This document shows positions 1 through 5,621 of a stretch of DNA of 10,925 nucleotides, piece after piece. The notes under the pieces were generated by a model. It saw only the letters and a program-made list of their open reading frames with translations, was not told where the DNA came from and did no database searches. How positions within the stretch are numbered: the first letter of the stretch is position 1; every line of letters starts with the position of its first letter. This DNA comes from UBA9547 sp043769845 (lineage in GTDB: Bacteria; Bacteroidota; Bacteroidia; Cytophagales; UBA9547). Both the position numbers and the translations under genes were made by a program. The stretch lies in NCBI GenBank assembly GCA_043769845.1, contig JAYVIX010000262.1, positions 1 through 10,925 of the forward strand, in the 5' to 3' direction.

Positions 1-662
1 CTTTTAGAAATGGCTTTCGAAACGCCTTCTAAAATAATCTCGATGCTATTTTCGGGTTCCAATCGCGCGATCAGCATGTCGTAGCCGTATTCGACAAGCG
101 CGTAATCTTTCAATATTGCATTGCTCGGATTGGCAAACGCATTGGCTCCATATGGGATATAGGTCGAATCGGTTCCGTATTTTTCTTTCAAATAATCCTG
201 AATTCCGATCGAATCCGAAATGAGGTGATCACTGTAACGCACGCCTAGTTTTTCAGCAAATTGAAGGAATCTTTTCACCTTGTCCGAATACTTGGTACGT
301 TTCCATTCGAGGCCGTCCATGTTGGTGGTGACTACCGTGTTTTTGGGCATCATCCAGCCCCAAATAGAACTACTCGTGTAGCCTAATTGTAGGATGACAT
401 CGCAATGCTGTTTGCGCACGTCCATGATGCAGTTGAAATCATAGATAAATTGGCCTGCAGTTCCCATTTTTTGCTCGGGGTCGTAGCAATGCCTTATTTC
501 CACACCGTTCCACGTTTTGCCCTGAAAAGGATGGTCGTGAGAGTTGTACACGACCACTTCAAAACCTTCTTTTATCAAACCAACGGCCAAGTATTCAGCA
601 CATTGTTCGAACCCACCATAATTATTCGGAATGCCACGAGTCCCTATTATTGCTACTTTCAT
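1..662 (-). CDS. DUF1972-type glycosyltransferase, C-terminus cut by window edge
   Basis: This is probably a GT-B fold glycosyltransferase that transfers a sugar (rhamnosyltransferase-like in annotated relatives) to a growing surface glycan in the cytoplasm. I translated the minus strand from the ATG at 662-660 and found an open frame of about 220 codons up to the window edge. The N-terminus MKVAIIGTRGIPNNYGGFE is the signature of the DUF1972 N-terminal domain. Further in come LGYTSSSIWGW, a TNMDGLEWKR motif and, near the cut end, ARLEPENSIEIILEG. That last motif is the usual sugar-nucleotide-binding R-x-EPEN-IE motif of GT1/GT4-type enzymes. Full-length relatives have about 360-380 residues, so roughly the last 40% is missing here. 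It lies 114 bases downstream of the WbsX-like gene on the same strand, which fits a polysaccharide locus. The sugar and acceptor cannot be told from sequence. Confidence 0.9.
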   Translation of the reverse strand, partial: MKVAIIGTRGIPNNYGGFEQCAEYLAVGLIKEGFEVVVYNSHDHPFQGKTWNGVEIRHCYDPEQKMGTAGQFIYDFNCIMDVRKQHCDVILQLGYTSSSIWGWMMPKNTVVTTNMDGLEWKRTKYSDKVKRFLQFAEKLGVRYSDHLISDSIGIQDYLKEKYGTDSTYIPYGANAFANPSNAILKDYALVEYGYDMLIARLEPENSIEIILEGVSKAISK

Positions 663-776
663 TTGCTAATATTCTTTAAAAAAAGGGATTATGGATTAGG
701 TTTTAGGTCTAATACCTAATACCAATCTTCTAAAGCTGACCCAAAAAGTAGAGAAAAAGGAAGGATTTTCCTAATC
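663..776 (-). repeat. Intergenic heptad-repeat hairpin (RGGTNTT units)
   Basis: The spacer between the WbsX-like gene and the glycosyltransferase contains 7-base units in two orientations. On the plus strand these are AGGTTTT (698-704) and AGGTCTA (705-711), followed by AATACCT (711-717) and AATACCA (718-724), which are reverse complements of AGGTATT and TGGTATT. Together they form an inverted repeat: ATTAGGTTTTAG (695-706) faces CTAATACCTAAT (709-720) with one mismatch and a 2-base centre. On the transcribed minus strand a run of seven T (684-678) follows about ten bases after the hairpin. A weak attenuator or terminator between the two genes is therefore possible. The unit matches the repeat at 3727-3754. 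Confidence 0.6.
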
Positions 777-1847
777 TCATTTCAAGGCACGTTTGACCCC
801 TTCGAGCAGATTGCTTTTTTTGTCTTGCGATGGAGTCAGCCAAGCGCCTTCGCCATATTCGTTCCAAGCGTAAATCATCGCAATTCTTTCTTTGGTCGTG
901 AAAGTCGGATTTTGAAGCGTCCATTTTTTCAATGATTGGACCGAACGAAAAACTGATTTAGCCGAAAAACCCGTATAACGTGGCGCATCGGCTATTTCCT
1001 TTTTCACATCCGCCCATGGACGCTGATCCCAATTGAGTGTAGAGGCAGGAATATAAGGAAGTCCAAATTTTGTGTATTCCTTCCAAACTATTTTCTCTTT
1101 CTCAATCAATTTTTCGATCGGAAATTCTTTTGCATTACCGCCAAAACCAGCATCGTGATTGTTGTAGTTTGTCAACACATCAAAACCGCATTCTAGTGCA
1201 ATTTTCATGTTTTCGGTTTTTTTGTAATTGACACAAGCCGCTACCGTTACACCAGTTTGTAGCGAATCGGCTTTGAAACGCAAGCGAGCCAAGGCTTTAC
1301 GCACGCCTTCCACATTGCCAAAAGAGTTGATAAGTGTAGGAACGCTAAAAAAAGTAAGAAGCGGTTTGCCGTTCGCCTTGATGTAAGATGAATCTTTGAA
1401 TTTTTCGCACCAATAATCGCACAACAATTCCCAATGTTCGGGCTTGATGATGTATCCTGCATGGTTGCAAACCAATATCGAAAAGTCAAGTTTTGGTTTA
1501 TTGGCCGCTTTCAGATATAGATTGAGCGCATTGTTTTTCGGGTCATTATCAATCCGTTGGCCACTTTTTCCGTTGTAATACCAGCAAAAGTTAAAAAAAT
1601 CAATCCCTGCATCGGCCGCCAATTCTATTTGAGCTTCTACCGCTTCGGGCGTACTAGTGATCCAGCCCCACTTGGGTTTTCGTTCGGGAAATTCGTCTTT
1701 CATCTTCTGGGTGATATGAAAGGTTTTGCCCGTCCAACCATCAAAATAATAGACGCCCACTTTGATCGTGTCTTTTTTCTGATTGATAAATGCGATGCAA
1801 CACAGCAAAACAGCAGAAATCACCAAAAGAAAGACTTTTCTATTCAT
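777..1847 (-). CDS. WbsX / GH99-like exported protein of a polysaccharide locus
   Basis: This 356-residue protein belongs to the WbsX-like family (PF14307 type), which is related in fold to glycoside hydrolase family 99. Members are found in O-antigen and exopolysaccharide clusters and are variously called glycosyltransferase or glycan hydrolase. The supporting motifs are the N-terminal VGVYYFDGWTG (about 30-40), AADAGIDFFNFCWYYNG (about 77-93), ILVCNHAG (about 124-131) and the C-terminal MIYAWNEYGEGAWL (about 324-337). The Glu of WNE (about 330) is a plausible catalytic acid by analogy with GH99. Unusually for an enzyme often called a glycosyltransferase, it starts with a basic-hydrophobic segment (MNRKVFLLVISAVLLCCIAF). 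That points to a signal peptide or membrane anchor. LLCC is not a good lipobox because the residue before Cys is Leu. It starts 3 bases after the stop of the SGNH gene, so the pair is probably co-translated. Activity as transferase or hydrolase is unresolved. Confidence 0.85.
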   Translation of the reverse strand: MNRKVFLLVISAVLLCCIAFINQKKDTIKVGVYYFDGWTGKTFHITQKMKDEFPERKPKWGWITSTPEAVEAQIELAADAGIDFFNFCWYYNGKSGQRIDNDPKNNALNLYLKAANKPKLDFSILVCNHAGYIIKPEHWELLCDYWCEKFKDSSYIKANGKPLLTFFSVPTLINSFGNVEGVRKALARLRFKADSLQTGVTVAACVNYKKTENMKIALECGFDVLTNYNNHDAGFGGNAKEFPIEKLIEKEKIVWKEYTKFGLPYIPASTLNWDQRPWADVKKEIADAPRYTGFSAKSVFRSVQSLKKWTLQNPTFTTKERIAMIYAWNEYGEGAWLTPSQDKKSNLLEGVKRALK

Positions 1848-1850
1848 GCT

Positions 1851-2513
1851 CTATTGAAATAAAAAACGAATGGTTTCCCAAATGCGGTTGGTAATTTCTC
1901 GCATCCCTACATCGGAAGGATGACGTGCAACACCTCCATTTTTGTGGGTGAGAATAGCCGTATTTTGTTCGCGGTTTTGGTACAATCCATCCAAATCGGT
2001 ATACAACCAATGGTTTTCGGTACAGGCTTTTTGCATCTTTTTATTGATCTCTTTATTTGGCCAAAAACTTCCGACTAAAAGCACTTTTGATTCGGACGAA
2101 TCGCAAACGAAATCAACTAATTTCAATAGATATTTATCCAATTCTTTCTTTGCCGCGAGGCTATCTACTACGTTTTCGCCTATTACCAAAAGGAGCAAAT
2201 CAGGTTTATAGGATTTGTATTTGGCCAGCGCAATGGTGTCCATGTCCCAAAATCTCTTTTCAAATGTGTTGGAGATATTTCCAAATTCCAACTTTGAATT
2301 GTGTTTCAACAGGTTGACTTCTAGAAGATGGACAAAATCTTTTTCCTGCACACTAGCCGCCATGCCCCAATTTCCTTCCCAACCAATGGCAGGCTTGGGT
2401 ATATGAATCGTGATACTGTTGCCCAGAACCAATACTTTCTCAATTCGCTTTTGTCCTTTTATTTCGAAGAAAGAAGATAAAAAACAGAAAATAATAAATG
2501 AATAATTTTTCAT
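1851..2513 (-). CDS. Exported SGNH/GDSL-type hydrolase (possible carbohydrate esterase)
   Basis: This 220-residue protein has an N-terminal signal peptide (hydrophobic to about residue 20, ending EIKGQ) followed by an SGNH-hydrolase pattern. Block I is VLVLGNSIT with the nucleophile Ser33. A Gly-containing stretch GNWGMAAS (about 48-54) may be block II. LLLLVIGENV (about 107-115) supplies the block III Asn114. RHPSDVGM (about 197-204) supplies His198. Such enzymes remove acyl groups from sugars or lipids, and the signal peptide places this one outside the cytoplasm. The canonical Asp three residues before the His is absent (Val195), so a Ser-His dyad or an Asp from elsewhere would be needed. 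It is packed 1 base after the acyltransferase and 3 bases before the WbsX-like gene. This suggests it acts on the same glycan. Substrate is inferred only. Confidence 0.8.
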   Translation of the reverse strand: MKNYSFIIFCFLSSFFEIKGQKRIEKVLVLGNSITIHIPKPAIGWEGNWGMAASVQEKDFVHLLEVNLLKHNSKLEFGNISNTFEKRFWDMDTIALAKYKSYKPDLLLLVIGENVVDSLAAKKELDKYLLKLVDFVCDSSESKVLLVGSFWPNKEINKKMQKACTENHWLYTDLDGLYQNREQNTAILTHKNGGVARHPSDVGMREITNRIWETIRFLFQ

Positions 2514-2514
2514 G

Positions 2515-3213
2515 TTATTCTGTTTTTCTACTCTTGATTACTTTGGCTGGCACGCCTCCGATGATCGAATAAGGTGGCATACTTTTCGTGACCACTGCGC
2601 CAGCTGCTATAATAGAGTGTGCACCTACTTCAACACCAGCCAAAATGGTAACTTTAGCTCCAATCCAGCAATCTTCGCCAATGGTGATAGCAGCTCTTTT
2701 GGTGCCTTGTTTGCGAATTGGTTCGTTTAAATCTTCGAAATTATGGTTCTCAGGATGACAACTGAAATATTGCCCGATGATACAATCGTTTCCAATTGTA
2801 AGGCCGCCCGAACCGCCAAGGCTGGCAAACTGTCCGATGCCCACATTGTTGCCGATACGGATGTATTCGCCAATATTGTTGAATGAAGTCGAGATGATAA
2901 TTTGACTATACGCACCAATTCCTACTGAATTTCCAATTTCCAACCGATGTTTGCCCAATGCACTTAAATAAACGTCTGGGTCGATTTTGACCCATTTGCC
3001 AAAACGCATGTTGTGAATATTGTAAAAACGCACATTTTTCCCCAGAAAAATCAGCCCTGGTTTTTTGAGATGCAACAGAAAAACAATCATTGCTCTCACA
3101 AAACTCATCAGCTTTTCTGAAACCAAACTGATAAGCATGACAGTGGTGACCGATTGGTCAAAACTAAAGGAAGGATTGCGTTTGCGGACGATGGCTTGAA
3201 TGAGTTGTATCAT
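2515..3213 (-). CDS. Hexapeptide-repeat (left-handed beta-helix) O-acyltransferase
   Basis: This 232-residue member of the maltose/galactoside O-acetyltransferase-like family (LbH, WbbJ/WcaF type) would transfer an acetyl group from acetyl-CoA to a sugar hydroxyl in the cytoplasm. Repeated hexapeptide turns are visible from about residue 90 to 215: LEIGNSVGIGAYSQI, IRIGNNVGIGQFASLGG, LTIGNDCIIGQ, ITIGEDCWIGAKVTIL, VEVGAHSIIAAGAVV. The loop SCHPENHNF holds the likely catalytic His153. The C-terminus IIGGVPAKVIK is the typical family end. About 50 N-terminal residues precede the helix and include a hydrophobic patch (AMIVFLLHL). It is the first gene of a tight trio with the SGNH and WbsX-like genes. 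A role in decorating a surface polysaccharide is inferred from that context. Confidence 0.88.
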   Translation of the reverse strand: MIQLIQAIVRKRNPSFSFDQSVTTVMLISLVSEKLMSFVRAMIVFLLHLKKPGLIFLGKNVRFYNIHNMRFGKWVKIDPDVYLSALGKHRLEIGNSVGIGAYSQIIISTSFNNIGEYIRIGNNVGIGQFASLGGSGGLTIGNDCIIGQYFSCHPENHNFEDLNEPIRKQGTKRAAITIGEDCWIGAKVTILAGVEVGAHSIIAAGAVVTKSMPPYSIIGGVPAKVIKSRKTE

Positions 3214-3225
3214 GTTGCTAAGTAG

Positions 3226-3253
3226 TTAATAGTCCTTTATTTATCACTATTAA
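3226..3253. repeat. AT-rich inverted repeat between rnhA and acyltransferase
   Basis: TTAATAGT (3226-3233) is a perfect inverted repeat of ACTATTAA (3246-3253) with a 12-base loop, in the 51-base spacer upstream of the acyltransferase. The stem is almost pure A/T and no T-run follows on the minus strand, so it is a poor terminator. It could be an operator or chance AT-rich symmetry. I saw no convincing TTG / TAnnTTTG promoter pair in this spacer. Confidence 0.3.
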
Positions 3254-3264
3254 TTAACAGTTAA

Positions 3265-3720
3265 TTATTTCAAAGCCCTATCAGGCCAAGGATCTTTTTT
3301 TAGGTCAGGCTTTTTGGAAGCAGCAACGGCCAATCTGTCGCAACGTTCGTTTTCTGGATGTCCAGCATGGCCTTTTATCCAGACAAATTTCACTTTGTGC
3401 TGTTTGTGCAAGGCAATATACTGCTTCCACAAGTCGGCATTTTTTTTGTCTTTGAAACCCGTTTTGATCCAACCCCAAATCCAGCCTTTTTCGACCGAAT
3501 CGACCACATATTTCGAATCCGAATAAATGGTGACGTCAAGATTGGGTCTTGTCAAGGCTTCCAATCCTGCAATCACCGCCCACAATTCCATACGATTATT
3601 GGTTGTGATATCGTAGCCCTCCGAAAGTTCCTTGCGAACGCCCTTGAACTCAAGCACAACGCCATAACCGCCCGGTCCAGGATTGCCACTACATGCTCCG
3701 TCTGTGTAAATGTTTACCAC
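3265..3720 (-). CDS. rnhA: Ribonuclease HI
   Basis: Ribonuclease HI cleaves the RNA strand of RNA-DNA hybrids (R-loops, primers, misincorporated ribonucleotides) in the cytoplasm. The 151-residue length is normal for the family. All four catalytic acids are visible: Asp7 in IYTDGACSGNPGPGG, Glu45 in NNRMELWAVI, Asp68 in IYSDSKYVVDS and Asp128 in HPENERCDRLA. The mobile-loop His118 is in WIKGHAGH, and the basic/Trp handle KGWIWGWIKTGFKDKKNADLW is present. The start is a GTG at 3720-3718. The reading frame meets a stop (TAA, 3741-3739) only seven codons upstream with no ATG between, so GTG is the only reasonable start. A heptad repeat occupies the bases just upstream of that start. It lies 43 bases after the small membrane-protein gene, probably in the purD transcript. 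Confidence 0.97.
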   Translation of the reverse strand: MVNIYTDGACSGNPGPGGYGVVLEFKGVRKELSEGYDITTNNRMELWAVIAGLEALTRPNLDVTIYSDSKYVVDSVEKGWIWGWIKTGFKDKKNADLWKQYIALHKQHKVKFVWIKGHAGHPENERCDRLAVAASKKPDLKKDPWPDRALK

Positions 3721-3726
3721 GTTTTG

Positions 3727-3754
3727 GGGTATTGGGTGTTAGGTTTTAGGAATT
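3727..3754. repeat. Heptad tandem repeat (RGGTNTT)n upstream of rnhA
   Basis: Four consecutive 7-base units run on the plus strand: GGGTATT (3727-3733), GGGTGTT (3734-3740), AGGTTTT (3741-3747) and AGGAATT (3748-3754). They fill most of the 43-base spacer between the small membrane-protein gene and rnhA. They share the 12-mer TTAGGTTTTAGG with the spacer at 696-707. The unit is telomere-like only in appearance. Its position directly before the GTG start of rnhA means it would lie in the ribosome-loading region of that gene on the minus-strand transcript. Confidence 0.6.
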
Positions 3755-3763
3755 TGTTTCAAA

Positions 3764-4081
3764 CTATTTATTGTGATTTTTTATTTTGATATAGCCATCA
3801 TAAATCATAAAAGTAGAGGAAAGAAATCCACCAAGAAAAAGCAATGATGGCATCCGAATGTTTGTAACTAATAAAACAATAGATGATATAAATAAAATAG
3901 AGCCAGTGATTAACATTTTTTTACCGTACTCTTTTTTCTGAGTAGCAGCATATTTTAAAGCTCTTTGGATTTGCGCTTCATCATATCCATCATTGATCAG
4001 ATCTTTTTCGATAAAGTATCTCTTTTTGCCCTTCTTGGCTAAGTTGGCTACATATTTATCTAACTCTAAAGAATCGTCCAT
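3764..4081 (-). CDS. Small protein with two predicted membrane helices, function unknown
   Basis: I do not recognise a named family in this 105-residue protein. The soluble N-terminal part (1-50) is charged and contains KGKKRYFIEKDLINDGYD followed by EAQIQRALKYA. This reads as two to three short helices resembling a UBA-like or RecX-like helical module that binds a partner. Two hydrophobic helices follow at about 56-74 (LITGSILFISSIVLLVTNI) and 78-95 (PSLLFLGGFLSSTFMIYDG), with a short basic tail. This suggests a membrane protein with its N-terminus in the cytoplasm. The ATG start is 7 bases after the purD stop, so the gene is almost certainly co-transcribed with purD. Codon use looks like that of the neighbours, so it is likely a real gene of the host lineage. 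A link to purine synthesis is not implied by anything but position. Confidence 0.75.
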   Translation of the reverse strand: MDDSLELDKYVANLAKKGKKRYFIEKDLINDGYDEAQIQRALKYAATQKKEYGKKMLITGSILFISSIVLLVTNIRMPSLLFLGGFLSSTFMIYDGYIKIKNHNK

Positions 4082-4088
4082 TTCAAAC

Positions 4089-5363
4089 TTAAATTAAATC
4101 TAATCCGATGTCTCTTCTATAATTTTTTTTGTTCCACTGGATTGTTTCAGCTGCGGCATTCGCTTTAGCCAATGCGTCTTTAATGTCTGATCCTAATCCT
4201 GTTACGGCTATTACACGACCACCTGTATTGACCAGTTTTTCATTTTTTATTGAGGTGCCTGCATGAAATACTAACACATCCTTTGTTTGTTCGATTCCTG
4301 AAATTTCAAACCCTTTTTCGTAGTCTTCGGGATAACCGCCAGATACTAGCATGACCGTGGTGGCGGTTCTTGGGTCTATTTCTAGTTGGATTTTATTCAA
4401 GGTTTTGGTTCCAACAGCTTTGAAAACTTCTACCAAATCGGACTTGATTCTTGGGATAACAGCTTCTGTTTCAGGGTCTCCCATTCGAGCGTTGTATTCG
4501 ATCGTGTACGGATCGTTTCCTACTTTTATCAAGCCGAAAAAGATAAAACCAGTGTAATTAATTCCTTCTTTTTTCAAACCTTCGATGGTCGGTTTGATGA
4601 TCCGCTCTTCGACTTTTTGGCTGAAAGCGGCATCGTAAAACGGTACTGGAGAAATAGCACCCATTCCTCCAGTATTAAGTCCAGTATCGCCTTCGCCAAT
4701 GCGTTTGTAGTCTTTAGCTTCGGGCAAAATCAGATAATTTTCGCCATCGCAAAGGGTGAAAACAGAGACTTCTATGCCCGTGAGAAATTGCTCAACTACT
4801 ACCTTGGCGCTCGAATCGCCAAACTTTTTATCTTCAATCATTTCTTTGATTGTGGCCACCGCTTCCGCATTACTTTGGGCAATGATGACCCCTTTTCCTG
4901 CCGCTAAGCCATCCGCTTTCAAAACGACTGGCAAACTGTGTTTACTCACATAATCAATCCCTTCGGCCAATGTTTCGTGCGTAAATGTGCGAGACGAAGC
5001 AGTGGGGATTCCATATTTCTGCATAAAGATTTTCGAGAAATCTTTGCTTCCTTCCAACTGCGCACCCACTTTGTCGGGCCCAACAATAATGAGGTCTTGT
5101 AAACTAGGGTTAGATACTAAATGATTGTTAATGCCTAATACAAGTGGAACTTCAGGGCCTACGATCACCATTTCGATGCCTTTTTCGAGAATCAGTTGTT
5201 CGATTGCAGCGAAATCTTCGACTCCAATTCCGGTATTAAGTCCAAGAGTGCTAGTGCCAGGATTGCCTGGTGCCAAAAAAAGCTGGGTCAAATTTGGACT
5301 TTGAGCCAATTTCCAAGCAATCGCATGTTCGCGACCACCAGAACCGATAAGAAGTATGTTCAT
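4089..5363 (-). CDS. purD: Phosphoribosylamine--glycine ligase (GAR synthetase)
   Basis: PurD catalyses the second step of de novo purine synthesis: phosphoribosylamine + glycine + ATP gives GAR + ADP + phosphate, in the cytoplasm. The 424-residue length is normal. Motifs in order are the N-terminal ILLIGSGGREHAIAWKL (3-19), VGPEVPLV (68-75), the ATP-grasp KADGLAAGKGV (149-159), VVEQFLTGIEVSVF (189-202), GLNTGGMGAISP (228-239) and YTIEYNARMGDPETE (286-300) with metal-binding Glu/Asn. The frame could extend seven codons upstream to a TTG at 5384. I chose the ATG at 5363-5361 because the family consensus begins directly with M-x-ILLIGSGGRE. It heads the minus-strand block and is followed 7 bases later by the small membrane protein. 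The upstream spacer is shared with a divergent gene. Confidence 0.97.
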   Translation of the reverse strand: MNILLIGSGGREHAIAWKLAQSPNLTQLFLAPGNPGTSTLGLNTGIGVEDFAAIEQLILEKGIEMVIVGPEVPLVLGINNHLVSNPSLQDLIIVGPDKVGAQLEGSKDFSKIFMQKYGIPTASSRTFTHETLAEGIDYVSKHSLPVVLKADGLAAGKGVIIAQSNAEAVATIKEMIEDKKFGDSSAKVVVEQFLTGIEVSVFTLCDGENYLILPEAKDYKRIGEGDTGLNTGGMGAISPVPFYDAAFSQKVEERIIKPTIEGLKKEGINYTGFIFFGLIKVGNDPYTIEYNARMGDPETEAVIPRIKSDLVEVFKAVGTKTLNKIQLEIDPRTATTVMLVSGGYPEDYEKGFEISGIEQTKDVLVFHAGTSIKNEKLVNTGGRVIAVTGLGSDIKDALAKANAAAETIQWNKKNYRRDIGLDLI

Positions 5364-5423
5364 TTGATAGAATTCAAGCCGCAATTTAGGCCATTTTCTG
5401 GTTTGGGCGGGCTAAAAAAGGAG

Positions 5424-5452
5424 AGAAAATAAAGGAGCCTATTTCCTTACAA
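5424..5452 (-). promoter_or_regulatory. Candidate purD promoter (TTG / TATTTTCT)
   Basis: On the minus strand a TTG (5452-5450) is followed after 18 bases by TATTTTCT (5431-5424). The Bacteroidota consensus is TTG, about 17-23 bases, TAnnTTTG. The -7 element matches TA and the first two T but not the final TG, so support is weak. The implied leader to the purD ATG would be about 55 bases. It sits in the divergent spacer 5364-5621. In the other half of that spacer, only an isolated TAcaTTTA (5575-5582), without a correctly spaced TTG, could serve the plus-strand gene. Confidence 0.25.
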
Positions 5453-5621
5453 CCAAGAAATGGACGATGAGAAAATGAATTTTTCTTGTAGTTCAGGGCT
5501 TCTGACTTATACTATTTTGGTTTTTGATTATTTCAAACACCTGCATTTACCACTATACTTATCCATATTAGTTTTACATTTAGGTTTCTAATTATCACAA
5601 AATCCAAACCATCCTTATATC

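Noticed and set aside
405..719. Plus-strand frame of 104 codons
   Set aside because: It lies opposite the clear DUF1972 glycosyltransferase and its translation has no protein-like motif.
3727..3754. CRISPR or telomere-like array
   Set aside because: Units of 7 bases without spacers are not CRISPR, and a few degenerate copies in an operon spacer are not a chromosome end.
3358..3789. Plus-strand frame of 143 codons across rnhA
   Set aside because: It is antisense to an unambiguous ribonuclease HI with all catalytic residues, so it is a shadow frame.
4386..4907. Plus-strand frame of 173 codons inside purD
   Set aside because: It is antisense to PurD and without recognisable domains; long shadow frames are common opposite conserved genes.
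5364..5384. Upstream TTG start for purD adding seven residues
   Set aside because: The family N-terminus begins directly at the ATG at 5363, and TTG is a rarer start.
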